A stretch of DNA of 43,248 nt from MED-G82 sp964342675 (GCA_964342675.1 CAYFFR010000009.1:1-43248); one strand, 5' to 3'. Shown: positions 8,496 through 17,448, numbered from the stretch's first letter. Numbers and translations: made by a program. The notes: generated by a model not told the origin, from the letters alone.

Positions 8496-9179
8496 ATGAT
8501 TGATTTCTATACAGCACCTACACCAAACGGCCATAAAGTCTCATGCACCCTAGAGGCGATGGAATTGGAATATGACACCCATGTAGTTAATTTAATGGAG
8601 AATGAGCAAAAGAAACCTGAATTTCTTGCTATTAGTCCTAATGGCAGAATTCCAGCAATTGTGGATAGAGATGCAGACAATTTGTCTATTTTTGAGTCTG
8701 GTGCGATTATGATTTATTTAGCTGAGAAGACTGGAAAACTTATCCCTAAAAACTTAGTCGAAAAAGCTAAAGTGCTTGAGTGGCTTATGTTTCAAATGGG
8801 CGGGGTTGGCCCGATGATGGGCCAAGCAAATGTTTTTTATAGATATTTCCCTGAAAAAATACAACCTGCTATTGATCGTTATCAAAATGAAGGCAGGCGC
8901 TTGTTTGAAGTATTAGATACTCATCTTTCAAACCAAGAGTGGTTAGCAAAAGATTATTCCATAGCTGATATTGCTAACTGGTGCTGGGTAAGAACTCATA
9001 AATGGTCTGGCATTTCAATTGAAGGCTTAGATCACCTAGATAGATGGATCCAAGCTATGTACGAACAGCCAGGAATGAGTGCGGGACTTGAGGTCCCTAT
9101 TAAAATGGAGAATCTATTGGATGATGATGAAAAAGCTAAAGAGTTTGCAAAGAATGCAGAAAAGATGGTTAAGAAATAA
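8496..9179 (+). CDS. glutathione S-transferase (Nu/Ure2-like)
   Basis: This 227-residue two-domain GST opens with FYTAPTPNGHKVSCTLEAME. The T/N-G-x-K-V motif is typical of the Ure2p-like YfcG/YghU (Nu) class, in which Thr/Asn replaces the catalytic Ser/Tyr. GRIPAIVDRD provides the cis-Pro, and FESGAIMIYLAEKTG is the Glu-Ser glutathione-binding motif. Nu-class enzymes often act as disulfide-bond reductases of small thiols. It lies 44 bp after the first GST and 13 bp before the third. Confidence 0.92.
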   Translation: MIDFYTAPTPNGHKVSCTLEAMELEYDTHVVNLMENEQKKPEFLAISPNGRIPAIVDRDADNLSIFESGAIMIYLAEKTGKLIPKNLVEKAKVLEWLMFQMGGVGPMMGQANVFYRYFPEKIQPAIDRYQNEGRRLFEVLDTHLSNQEWLAKDYSIADIANWCWVRTHKWSGISIEGLDHLDRWIQAMYEQPGMSAGLEVPIKMENLLDDDEKAKEFAKNAEKMVKK

Positions 9180-9192
9180 TTAGGAGATATAT

Positions 9193-9804
9193 ATGTTAAG
9201 AGTACATTTTGCAGCAAATACACGAGCAGGTAGAGTTGTATGGCTTTTAGAGGAGCTAGGCTTAGAGTATGAAGTTAATATTATGCCTTTTACCAAGGAA
9301 GGACTTAAATCTGATGAGCACCGAGCAAGACATGCTTTAGGAAGAGTACCCGTCTTAGAAGATGGCAACATCTCAATTTATGAGTCCGGTGCAATCATTG
9401 ACTATATTCTAGAGAGACATAAAAATGGTGGTTTAAAACCACAGACTGACTCCGATACGTTTCCTTATTACTTGCAGTGGTATCACTATTGTGAAGGAAT
9501 GGTTATGCCGCCAATGAATCAAATCGTTGTCCAAACTATATTGTTACCACCTGACCGTAGAGATGAAACTGTTTTAAAGCAAGCCCAAAATTTACTTACT
9601 AAATCATTAGCACCCGTGAATGATAATCTGTCTGATAAAGATTATTTAATTGGGGATTTTTCTGCAGCTGATACTATGTTGGGACATTCATGTTTTATGG
9701 CCAATAGAATGGGGTGCGTTACCGATGACATGCAAAATATTAAAAATTATGTAGCAAGGATTGAGGCTAGGCCTGCATTTCAAAAAGCAGTTGAGCTTCA
9801 ATAA
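9193..9804 (+). CDS. glutathione S-transferase (beta-like)
   Basis: This compact GST of 203 residues has FAANTRAGRVVWLLEELGLE at residues 5-24 with a Thr/Arg active-site loop. GRVPVLEDG supplies the cis-Pro and YESGAIIDYIL the glutathione gamma-glutamyl contact. KDYLIGDFSAADTMLGH is the C-terminal folding motif with its Asp cap. It is tightly packed with the GST upstream (13 bp) and a DUF1330 gene downstream (13 bp). Three divergent GSTs in a row suggest successive glutathione-dependent reactions on one compound. Confidence 0.92.
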   Translation: MLRVHFAANTRAGRVVWLLEELGLEYEVNIMPFTKEGLKSDEHRARHALGRVPVLEDGNISIYESGAIIDYILERHKNGGLKPQTDSDTFPYYLQWYHYCEGMVMPPMNQIVVQTILLPPDRRDETVLKQAQNLLTKSLAPVNDNLSDKDYLIGDFSAADTMLGHSCFMANRMGCVTDDMQNIKNYVARIEARPAFQKAVELQ

Positions 9805-9817
9805 GAAGTAATATTTG

Positions 9818-10225
9818 ATGAAAGTTAAAAATCAATTACAGCCTAACCAAGAACAGTTAGATGGTTTTTTAAAAGGAGATACTGAGGCCCCAATAGCAAT
9901 GCTTAACTTACTTAAATTTAAAAAACATGCCGAGTACGAGGATGGACGTGAAACAGACCTTACTGGCCAAGCAGCTTATGGTATATATGCACAAGAAGTT
10001 CAGGAACATCTTGCCAAAGTTGGCGGAGAGATAATCTTCGGAGGATATGTCAATAGACTGATGCTTGGTGAAGTAGAAGATCTTTGGGATTCCGTTGCAA
10101 TTGCTAGATACCCAAGTAGAAAAGCTATGCTTGCAATGATTATGGATCCAGATTACCAGGAAAGTGAGAAACATCGATCTGCAGGTTTGCAGGGTCAGTT
10201 AAATATTGAGATTAAAGAAGGCTAA
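9818..10225 (+). CDS. DUF1330 family protein
   Basis: This small cytosolic protein of about 135 residues has a dimeric alpha/beta ferredoxin-like pattern. The family features are the PIAMLNLLKFK strand, GQAAYGIYAQEV, the GGEIIFGGYV centre, and DSVAIARYPSRKAMLAMIMDPDYQE near the end. I use the ATG at 9818; a TTG directly upstream (9815) is also possible. DUF1330 proteins often sit in catabolic operons and resemble small monooxygenases or isomerases, but no activity is established. Here it lies between GST and membrane-protein genes. Confidence 0.85.
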   Translation: MKVKNQLQPNQEQLDGFLKGDTEAPIAMLNLLKFKKHAEYEDGRETDLTGQAAYGIYAQEVQEHLAKVGGEIIFGGYVNRLMLGEVEDLWDSVAIARYPSRKAMLAMIMDPDYQESEKHRSAGLQGQLNIEIKEG

Positions 10226-10227
10226 TT

Positions 10228-10698
10228 TTGATCCTAAATAAGATATTGCCAGTTACAGCTAATAACAATTTTAAAGGTTATCGAATATCGTTATGGGCCT
10301 TTGTGTTATTTACAGCTTTGATGACTTGGCGCTCAATCATTCATATGTTTTTTGAAGAATATGGTTTGCACGAGATAGCAAATGTCATTGAGTTGGAAGG
10401 GAATCCCGATCCCATGCCTCTTATTTATATATTCTTTTCGGTATGGGGCCTAGCCCAAACAATTTTCTGTATAGTTTGCTGGGTAGTGATTACTCGATAC
10501 CGATCCTTGATACCTTTGATGTATTTTTTATGGATCATTGAGTGGGGACTTAGAGCTTTTGTATACCCCATTATGTCAGGCGACCCGATTGGATCAGGCA
10601 CCTATACTGATGGCACAACCCCAGGGCATATTATGGCTCCGTATATCACTCTTTTCCTACTAATATTTTTTGTAATATCATTAATGCAAAGAGATTAA
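10228..10698 (+). CDS. four-helix membrane protein, unknown function
   Basis: This 156-residue protein has four hydrophobic segments (about residues 20-38, 66-90, 92-112, 136-152), consistent with an inner-membrane four-helix protein. It starts at a TTG preceded by AAGAAGG with 6-nt spacing, only 2 bp after the DUF1330 stop, so it clearly belongs to the operon. I recognise no named family. A role in moving the operon's substrate or product across the membrane is possible but unsupported. Confidence 0.75.
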   Translation: MILNKILPVTANNNFKGYRISLWAFVLFTALMTWRSIIHMFFEEYGLHEIANVIELEGNPDPMPLIYIFFSVWGLAQTIFCIVCWVVITRYRSLIPLMYFLWIIEWGLRAFVYPIMSGDPIGSGTYTDGTTPGHIMAPYITLFLLIFFVISLMQRD

Positions 10699-10713
10699 TC
10701 TACAGAAGCAATA

Positions 10714-11820
10714 ATGCGTGAATTTCAAACTTTAAAAAGTAATTTAATAAAAACACGAATAGTTGATACTAATAGTAATGTAGATGAACTGAACCAAGAG
10801 GAGATCACTGTTGACATTGAGCGATTTGCCTTTACAGCCAACAATGTAACCTATGGTGTTGCAGGTGAAACCATTGGATACTGGAAATTTTTTCCGCCTT
10901 CTAATGATCCAAGGGATGAATGGGGTTGTATCCCCATGTGGGGTTTTGCACAGGTAGTTAACTCAAAAAATGGAAGCTTAAAAATTGGAGAGAGATTGTT
11001 TGGTTATTTTCCTGCAGCAGATTCCTTAAAATTGAAACCAACTAAAGTAACTGATAAAAGTTTTAGTGATGGTTCAGATCACCGTCAGGAACTTCCTCCT
11101 GTCTACAATAACTATATTAGGTTATCAGGAGAAGAAGATTATGACAGATCTATGGATGATATTAGGGCCCTCTTATTTCCTTTGCATATCACAGCATTTT
11201 GTTTATGTGATGCACTACAAGAGGAGTCTTATTTAGGGTCCTCTCAGGTCATTATTGTTAGTGCTTCAAGCAAAACCGCTATTGGTCTAGCCCAAGGACT
11301 AGCAGATGAAAAAGATGCACCAAAAATCATTGGCCTTACTGCAGCAAGCAATGCAAAGTTTGTCAAAAGTTTAGGTTGTTACGATGAAGTGATTTCATAC
11401 GATAACTTAAGTGCCATTAACTATGGTATTGGGTCGGTCATGGTTGATATGGCAGGTAATCGGGAGATTCTTGGGACCGTACATAATGCATTGGGAGACA
11501 ATATGCTCAAGTGCCTTACCGTTGGGATGACACATTGGGATAATGAAACGACAGCAGAGGATGCGTTAGGTCAAGCCATGCTCAGAGATCGCACCGAGTT
11601 CTTTTTTGCACCAGCACATATTCAAAAGCGTATTGGGGACTGGGGACAAGAAGGTTATAATAAAAAAACAAATATTTTTATGACCGCAAGAGCTCTGCAG
11701 AGCAAGAGTTGGATGAGGGTAAAAGAAATTTCTGACTTGGAAGAGTTTATCAATATTTATAGTGAAGTGGTCGCAGGCAATATTAATCCCAATGAAGGGA
11801 TTGTGGTTAAAGTAAAGTGA
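10714..11820 (+). CDS. DUF2855 family protein (MDR-like fold)
   Basis: This 368-residue protein matches the DUF2855 pattern, a quinone-oxidoreductase/MDR-like family of unproven reaction. It has an N-terminal beta domain with FTANNVTYGVAGETIGYWKF and WGCIPMWGFAQVV. A nucleotide-binding-like region follows with VIIVSASSKTAIGLAQGLA and IIGLTAASNAKFVKSLGCYD, which resembles the NAD(P) crossover of MDR enzymes but lacks a GxGxxG. Its stop overlaps the next gene's GTG start (GTGA), indicating translational coupling to the metallo-hydrolase. DUF2855 genes commonly accompany lipid or aromatic catabolism genes. Confidence 0.85.
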   Translation: MREFQTLKSNLIKTRIVDTNSNVDELNQEEITVDIERFAFTANNVTYGVAGETIGYWKFFPPSNDPRDEWGCIPMWGFAQVVNSKNGSLKIGERLFGYFPAADSLKLKPTKVTDKSFSDGSDHRQELPPVYNNYIRLSGEEDYDRSMDDIRALLFPLHITAFCLCDALQEESYLGSSQVIIVSASSKTAIGLAQGLADEKDAPKIIGLTAASNAKFVKSLGCYDEVISYDNLSAINYGIGSVMVDMAGNREILGTVHNALGDNMLKCLTVGMTHWDNETTAEDALGQAMLRDRTEFFFAPAHIQKRIGDWGQEGYNKKTNIFMTARALQSKSWMRVKEISDLEEFINIYSEVVAGNINPNEGIVVKVK

Positions 11821-12878
11821 AATTACTTCGATATTTAATATTCATTGCAGTGATTATTTTTGTGCTGATAACAATCTTATTGAGGTTGCCGAGCATTCAA
11901 GATAGGCTGCTGACTTCTGCAGTAAATAATATCATGGGCTCTCAAGCAGAGTTAGATGATGATGCACTGACTGCTTTGGTTTGCGGATCAGGTTCACCGC
12001 TTGCATCACCAGAGAGAGCACAAGCGTGCATTTTGATTAATGCTGGTGGAAATTACTACGTAGTAGATGTGGGTGATGGAAGTGTTAGCAACCTTACAAA
12101 TTGGAGGGTTGATATGAGCAACATCAAAGCCACATTTTTAACACACCTGCACTCTGATCATATTTCTGATCTAGCAGACCTTCATCTTGCCACTTGGATT
12201 AACCAGTCTAGAGAAGATAAATTAGATGTTTATGGTCCGAAGGGCGTGAGCTTGGTCACGCAGGGCTTTGCAGATGCACACCAGCTTGATTACCAATTTA
12301 GAAATGAACATCATGGCGATGAGGTCGCTTCACTGGAAGTTGCTGGATTCAATCCCCGCACAATTGATTTATTAAACCCAGTGATTATTAACGAGGGGGG
12401 ATTAAAGATAACAGCTTTTCCAGTCATACATGATCCAGTGAAGCCATCTCTTGGCTATCGTTTTGATTACAAAGATAGATCAATTGTTATCAGTGGTGAT
12501 ACGAAATATAGTGAAGATTTGGTTGAATATGCCAAAGATGCTGATGTGCTTTTTCATGAAGCCCAAGCTAATCATATTCTAAAAATCATGGAAGATGTAG
12601 CAAGAGATAATGGAGCGCTACTTATAGAGAAAACATTACAAGATATTGTGGCGTATCATACTACTCCTGAAGAAGCAGCATCATTAGCAAACCTTGCTAA
12701 TGTAAAACATTTAGTTTTCTATCATTTAGTTCCAGCTCCGAGGAACAATCTCATTGAACAAGTTTTCTTTAGAGGAGTAAATAAGATAAGGAAGAATTGG
12801 ACCATGGCAAATGACGGGACAATGATAGTATTACCATTAGCATCGGATGAGGTAATCATCTCATCAATTAATGAGTAA
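11817..12878 (+). CDS. membrane-anchored metallo-beta-lactamase-fold hydrolase (RNase Z/AtsA-like)
   Basis: The N-terminus carries one membrane helix (residues 4-24), then a binuclear-zinc hydrolase domain. GSGSPLASPERAQA begins the fold, and the metal motif THLHSDH (109-115) is followed by DLADLH. ISGDTKYSEDLV carries the bridging Asp, DVLFHEAQ follows, and LVFYHLVP supplies the last His. The pattern fits the ribonuclease Z/arylsulfatase AtsA branch, usually hydrolysing esters or sulfates, or thioesters in glyoxalase II relatives. The anchor suggests the catalytic domain is periplasmic. It starts with GTG overlapping the upstream stop by 4 nt and overlaps the next gene by 8 nt. In a glutathione-rich operon a thioester or ester hydrolysis step is plausible. 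Confidence 0.9.
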   Translation: MKLLRYLIFIAVIIFVLITILLRLPSIQDRLLTSAVNNIMGSQAELDDDALTALVCGSGSPLASPERAQACILINAGGNYYVVDVGDGSVSNLTNWRVDMSNIKATFLTHLHSDHISDLADLHLATWINQSREDKLDVYGPKGVSLVTQGFADAHQLDYQFRNEHHGDEVASLEVAGFNPRTIDLLNPVIINEGGLKITAFPVIHDPVKPSLGYRFDYKDRSIVISGDTKYSEDLVEYAKDADVLFHEAQANHILKIMEDVARDNGALLIEKTLQDIVAYHTTPEEAASLANLANVKHLVFYHLVPAPRNNLIEQVFFRGVNKIRKNWTMANDGTMIVLPLASDEVIISSINE

Positions 12879-14244
12879 CCAATATAAAGATCAGGGTGGT
12901 GCTGCCACGTATGCACCAAGTCGTTTTAGAAGATGGATGACTTCTAAAATTATGAGCAAATATGGCAGTCTGAGGATGCAACAAAAAAAACATCAGCAAG
13001 CTGAATCCAATAGGAAGAAGAATAACGCGCAACATACAGTGGAATACTTTCATCAGGTTGAGGATGGCTACAGTTTTTTGGCAGCTCAGACACTTTTGAA
13101 ACTTAAAGACCAATACAACATAGATATACGATGCCATTTAGTTTCAGGACCACAAGACAGAAACCTTCCTGAACCGGACCTTTTGATTAAGCTGTCAGGA
13201 TATGATTCTTATAATATTTCATCCTATTATGGTTTAGATTTCCCATCTGATTATCACCAACCTAACGATGATTTGATTGAACGAGCTAAATCAATATTGG
13301 CTGCACAAAATAATAGTGGCTTTTTAAACATTGCCTCTAAAGTTAGTCATGCTCTATGGCTTGGACACTTTTCTGAATTAGAAGCCATAGCTTCTGAGCA
13401 TGGATCTTGTGATCCAAAAAAGGCTGATGCAGTTATCAATGCAGGATCTGCAAGACAAGCTCAACTGAAGCATTATTCTGGTGCCATGTTTTTTTATGGT
13501 AATGAATGGTATTGGGGAGTGGATCGTTTATACCATTTAGAGAATCGACTTACTGATCTTGGATTAAATAAAAATAAAGATGGTGGTATTTTATACGATA
13601 GACCTCAGGTTGAGACGACCCTAGTTGATGATGGTAGTTTAACTTTTGAAATTTTTCCTTCCTTGAGGAGTCCTTACACCGCTTTGATTTTTGATCCAGC
13701 TGTTCAGATGGCACGCGATAAAGGAGTTAATCTAAGGGTGAGACCAGTATTACCAATGGTTATGCGTGGCCTCCCAGTTACTTTCGAAAAAGGATTATAT
13801 ATTTTTAGTGACTCTGCTAGAGAGGCAAGGGCAGCTAACATTGAGTTTGGAAATATGTATGATCCTGTTGGGGATCCAGTGAGGCGAGGCTACTCTCTGT
13901 ATCCTTGGGCCTGTAAACAGGGCAAGGGCATTGAATTGATTTCAAGCTTTCTTAAAGCTGCATTTGTAAAGGGCATTAATCTAAACACCAATATCGGTCT
14001 TAAGAAGATGGTTGAAAATGCAGGTTTGGACTGGAAAGAAGCTAAATCAATAGTGGGCAATAGTGAATGGGAAGAAGAGTTAGAACACAATAGATTGTCA
14101 CTTGTTAAATCTGGTTTATGGGGTGTCCCAAGCTTTAGATTATTTGATGAGAACGATAAACAGGTCTTAGCTGCATGGGGTCAAGATCGCTTATGGTTGT
14201 TTTCAAAGACGATTGATAAAATTATAAAGAACAGAAACAACTAG
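12871..14244 (+). CDS. tandem DsbA/2-hydroxychromene-2-carboxylate isomerase-like protein
   Basis: At 457 residues this is about twice a normal DsbA-fold isomerase, and it contains two copies of the fold. Copy 1 begins at about residue 55 (VEYFHQVEDGYSFLAAQ). Copy 2 begins at about 250 with FEIFPSLRSPYTALIFD and ends in GLWGVPSFRLFDENDKQ followed by AAWGQDRLWL. The SPYT near the start and GVPSF/GQDRL near the end are hallmarks of HCCA isomerase and GST-kappa proteins, which use glutathione. Copy 1 has DGYS instead of SPYS and seems degenerate. There is no CxxC, so it is not a thiol oxidase. It overlaps the upstream hydrolase gene by 8 bp. A glutathione-dependent isomerisation is the best guess. 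Confidence 0.85.
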   Translation: MSNQYKDQGGAATYAPSRFRRWMTSKIMSKYGSLRMQQKKHQQAESNRKKNNAQHTVEYFHQVEDGYSFLAAQTLLKLKDQYNIDIRCHLVSGPQDRNLPEPDLLIKLSGYDSYNISSYYGLDFPSDYHQPNDDLIERAKSILAAQNNSGFLNIASKVSHALWLGHFSELEAIASEHGSCDPKKADAVINAGSARQAQLKHYSGAMFFYGNEWYWGVDRLYHLENRLTDLGLNKNKDGGILYDRPQVETTLVDDGSLTFEIFPSLRSPYTALIFDPAVQMARDKGVNLRVRPVLPMVMRGLPVTFEKGLYIFSDSAREARAANIEFGNMYDPVGDPVRRGYSLYPWACKQGKGIELISSFLKAAFVKGINLNTNIGLKKMVENAGLDWKEAKSIVGNSEWEEELEHNRLSLVKSGLWGVPSFRLFDENDKQVLAAWGQDRLWLFSKTIDKIIKNRNN

Positions 14245-14266
14245 TCAGTTATATAATTAAAAGCTT

Positions 14267-15055
14267 ATGAAAATAAAAGATAAAAGAGTTGTTGTGACCG
14301 GGGCTGGTAGTGGCATTGGTAAAGCTTTAGCCGAAGCTTTTCAGAGGTCTGGAGCACAATCCATTGTTTGTGTAGATATTAACAAAGAATCTGCCCAAAG
14401 CACTGCTGATGAAATTAACGGATTGGCAATTCAAGCCGATGTATCTAAAGAACAGGATGTCATCAACATTATTAATCAGGCAAATGATCATGCTTTAGGC
14501 ATAGATATCTTTTGTTCTAATGCAGGTATTATTGGTGCGATTGGATTTTTTGAAGTTGAGTCTAATGATTGGACAAGAATCTGGGACGTGAACGTTATGT
14601 CCCATATCTATGCCGCAAAGCATGTCCTGCCTCAAATGCTTGAACAAGGTTCTGGCTATCTTATGAATACAGCATCTGCGGCAGGGTTATTAACTCAGAT
14701 TGGCTCAGCTCCTTACTCGGTAACCAAAGCTGCAGCTGTAAGTTTTGCAGAATGGATGAAGATTACTTATGGCGAGAAAGGAATAGGCGTTTCTTGTTTA
14801 TGTCCTCAAGCGGTTAGAACTGCTATGACAGAGCAAGGACCGGGTGTTGCGGGCGTGGACGGAATGATGGAACCAGATGAAGTTGCCATTGATGTTCTAA
14901 ATGCAATAGAAGAAGATCGTTTCTTAGTGACGCCACATGCCGAGGTATTAGAGTATGTAAAACGCAAAGGCAGTGATAGAGATAGATGGATTGGTGGGAT
15001 GCAAAGACTGCAAAAACAATTCGAAGATTTCTTAACCCCTAAACAAGACTCATAA
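14267..15055 (+). CDS. short-chain dehydrogenase/reductase
   Basis: This is a classical SDR of 262 residues. TGAGSGIG (11-18) binds the NAD(P) pyrophosphate, and Asp37 after the second strand suggests NAD(H) preference. NAG (85-87), Ser137 in TASAAG and the Tyr150-xxx-Lys154 pair (PYSVTKAAA) form the catalytic set. The variable C-terminal loop sets substrate range and cannot be read here. It lies 22 bp after the tandem isomerase-like gene and 2 bp before DUF3604, so it probably oxidises or reduces an intermediate of the same pathway. Confidence 0.93.
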   Translation: MKIKDKRVVVTGAGSGIGKALAEAFQRSGAQSIVCVDINKESAQSTADEINGLAIQADVSKEQDVINIINQANDHALGIDIFCSNAGIIGAIGFFEVESNDWTRIWDVNVMSHIYAAKHVLPQMLEQGSGYLMNTASAAGLLTQIGSAPYSVTKAAAVSFAEWMKITYGEKGIGVSCLCPQAVRTAMTEQGPGVAGVDGMMEPDEVAIDVLNAIEEDRFLVTPHAEVLEYVKRKGSDRDRWIGGMQRLQKQFEDFLTPKQDS

Positions 15056-15057
15056 AA

Positions 15058-16827
15058 TTGAGCATTTATATAAAGACTTATTGTTACTTATTTTTTTATT
15101 TAAGTAATTTTGTATATGCTGAATTTTGTGAGGATTATGTTGCTGAAAGAATACCCTTGTTTGGAGATTTACATGTCCATACAGCATTATCTTTAGATGC
15201 TGCAACCCAAGGAACCATTAACCGACCTGCCGATGCATATAGATTTGCTTTGGGTCAAAGCATTAGTCTTCAACCTTATGATAAGAATGGAGCAAGTCAA
15301 AGGTCTGCCATTCTCAAGAGACCTTTAGATTTTATGGCAGTTACGGATCATGCAGAATTGCTTGGAGAAGTTGCCCTATGCGAAGATTCTAACTCTTTAG
15401 CCTACAACAGTTTGACATGCATGACATATCGTAATTTACCTCAGGTTGCATATTATCAAATGAATACCAAGGCTAGTTTAAGATCACCCATTTCTATATG
15501 CGGAAAGAATAGAGCAAACTGTCTTGAAGCTGCGAAGGTACCTTGGAGAGAAACTATTGATAGTGCAGAGAGATTCAATGCAGTATGCCATTTTACTACT
15601 TTTGTAGGCTATGAATGGACAGGTGCCAAATATTCAGGCAACAACCTCCATCGAAATGTTATTTTTAACTCATTCAGTGCACCGAATAAACCAATTAGTT
15701 TTTATGAGGCCCCAACTAGAGAAGACCTTTGGCAGCAATTAGATGATACCTGCAAAGGGGATTGTGAATATGTCATTATTCCCCATAATTCAAACCTTTC
15801 AAACAGCTATATGTTTGAAGATCCTTCAATTAATGATTTAGAGATTATTCAATCCAGGGAACCGATTATAGAAATTTTTCAACATAAGGGGAGCTCTGAA
15901 TGTAATGATATCAATGATAAATACTGTGATTTCGAACTCTTACCATACAAAGATTTTAGCTCGAAATTTTTTTCAGATAACTCTAATGTTCCAGCATCAA
16001 GTTTTGTTCGTTATGGTTTAAATAGAGGTATTGAAATCAAAGATGCATATCAAATTAATCCATTTAAATATGGTTTTATTGCTAGCACAGATACTCATCT
16101 AGCAACTGCAGGAGCAGTGGATGAGACTTTAATGCAAGGACATGGTGGAGCAGGTAAGTCTCATAAAGATGTTTTGCCTGAAGGCTTGCCAGATGATATT
16201 GAATCTAATCCAGGCGGTTTGGCAGTTGTTTGGGCAGAAGAGAATTCACGATCCTCTATTTTCGCAGCACTTAAAAGGAGAGAAACATATGCTACTAGTG
16301 GCCCAAGATTTATTGTTAGATTTTTTGGTGGCGACAATATTTCAGATAATTCATGTTCAGAAGCTAGCGCAATAAAAAATGCTTATGAATCTGGAGTACC
16401 TATGGGAGGTAGCTTAGATATAACCAATATGGAGACCGTAAAGTTTTTTATGATGATCCAAGCTGACCCTCAACTTGAAGATCATTTCATTGAAGCAGTT
16501 CAGCTTATTAAATCATCTAGTAAAGATAGTCAGGCTGAAATTGAAGTTATTTCTGTATTTGATGACTCGATTAATTCAGAATTAAATTTAAATACTTGTC
16601 AGTTAGAAACGACTAACCCTAAGAGCTTTTGTGAGGTGTGGGAGGACGATCAATTTGATCCTAATGAAAATGCTTATTATTATTTGAGGGTTATCAGCTC
16701 ACCTACTTGTCGATGGTCTCATGAGCTCTGTATTGACAATCCAGATATGTGTGAAGAGGGCACAAATTATCCAAAATTCATTCATGAGAGAGCATGGACG
16801 TCACCCATTTGGCTTGAAAGAAATTAA
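15058..16827 (+). CDS. exported DUF3604 (PHP-like) protein
   Basis: This 589-residue protein has a short signal peptide ending near ANFVYA (about residue 21) and a start at TTG. The mature part begins with the DUF3604 motif LFGDLHVHTALSLDA (residues 34-48). AVTDHAELLGE follows at about 94-104, and together these form a PHP-like metal centre. Later come GYEWTG, IPHNSNLSNSY, GFIASTDTHLATAGAV and RRETYATSGPRF, all conserved in the family. Many Cys residues fit an oxidising periplasm. PHP folds hydrolyse phosphoesters, but DUF3604 activity is not established. Its place 2 bp after the SDR gene puts a periplasmic step in the same operon. Confidence 0.9.
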   Translation: MSIYIKTYCYLFFYLSNFVYAEFCEDYVAERIPLFGDLHVHTALSLDAATQGTINRPADAYRFALGQSISLQPYDKNGASQRSAILKRPLDFMAVTDHAELLGEVALCEDSNSLAYNSLTCMTYRNLPQVAYYQMNTKASLRSPISICGKNRANCLEAAKVPWRETIDSAERFNAVCHFTTFVGYEWTGAKYSGNNLHRNVIFNSFSAPNKPISFYEAPTREDLWQQLDDTCKGDCEYVIIPHNSNLSNSYMFEDPSINDLEIIQSREPIIEIFQHKGSSECNDINDKYCDFELLPYKDFSSKFFSDNSNVPASSFVRYGLNRGIEIKDAYQINPFKYGFIASTDTHLATAGAVDETLMQGHGGAGKSHKDVLPEGLPDDIESNPGGLAVVWAEENSRSSIFAALKRRETYATSGPRFIVRFFGGDNISDNSCSEASAIKNAYESGVPMGGSLDITNMETVKFFMMIQADPQLEDHFIEAVQLIKSSSKDSQAEIEVISVFDDSINSELNLNTCQLETTNPKSFCEVWEDDQFDPNENAYYYLRVISSPTCRWSHELCIDNPDMCEEGTNYPKFIHERAWTSPIWLERN

Positions 16828-16845
16828 TTTTGCTAAGATGTAGAA

Positions 16846-17058
16846 ATGGATAGATGGATATTACAGATCTTTTTGTTATTAGCACTTATACCTATTGCAA
16901 TATTTTTAACTCAAGTTGCTTTAGTATTAGCGCCATTAATCCTGTGTGGATTGGCTATTAATGCTTATAGACAAAATAATACTAAGGAGCAGTACTTTTG
17001 GATTATCCTAGGCATGATCGCATTAGTTATCGCATTTTTTATTTTAAATATTTTTTAA
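16846..17058 (+). CDS. small hydrophobic membrane protein
   Basis: This 70-residue protein consists almost only of hydrophobic segments (about 4-40 and 48-68) separated by a polar loop with RQNNTKEQ. It lies 18 bp after the DUF3604 gene and 1 bp before the next gene, so its position supports it being real despite the small size. No family recognised. Confidence 0.6.
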   Translation: MDRWILQIFLLLALIPIAIFLTQVALVLAPLILCGLAINAYRQNNTKEQYFWIILGMIALVIAFFILNIF

Positions 17059-17059
17059 C

Positions 17060-17440
17060 ATGAGATTTATTCTAGTCATTGCCTCACTATTATTATTAGG
17101 GATCGGTTTTTACGTTATGTTTAAACCTGACTTACAAAACCTTATTATTGTTCCAGTTACCGCAACCAACATAGAGACCACCTCAGAATTTAGATCATTA
17201 TTTGCTGGATCATTCATTGCTTATGGATACCTAATTCTTCGCCATACATTTTCTTATAACACTATTTCAATTGCCTTAATGATTGCTTACATCATGTTGT
17301 GTATTGCATTTGGCCGATTGGTCAGTTTTGTCATGGATGGCTACAACCATTTTGGCTTAATAGTTTTAGTTGGTGAATTAGCCTTAGCAACTATTTTATT
17401 AATTTCACATAAGTCTAGAAAAAATCGCATCCCATATTAA
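17060..17440 (+). CDS. DUF4345-like membrane protein
   Basis: This 126-residue protein has four predicted membrane helices. The arrangement TSEFRSLFAGSFIAYGYLIL, then IAFGRLVSFVMDGYNHFG and a helix with Glu (VGELALATILL), matches the usual DUF4345 order of E-R, G-R-L-x-S and D-G. Function of the family is unknown. It is the last gene of the GST operon, and a tRNA-Leu with its own promoter follows. Confidence 0.7.
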   Translation: MRFILVIASLLLLGIGFYVMFKPDLQNLIIVPVTATNIETTSEFRSLFAGSFIAYGYLILRHTFSYNTISIALMIAYIMLCIAFGRLVSFVMDGYNHFGLIVLVGELALATILLISHKSRKNRIPY

Positions 17441-17448
17441 ATGTGTAA

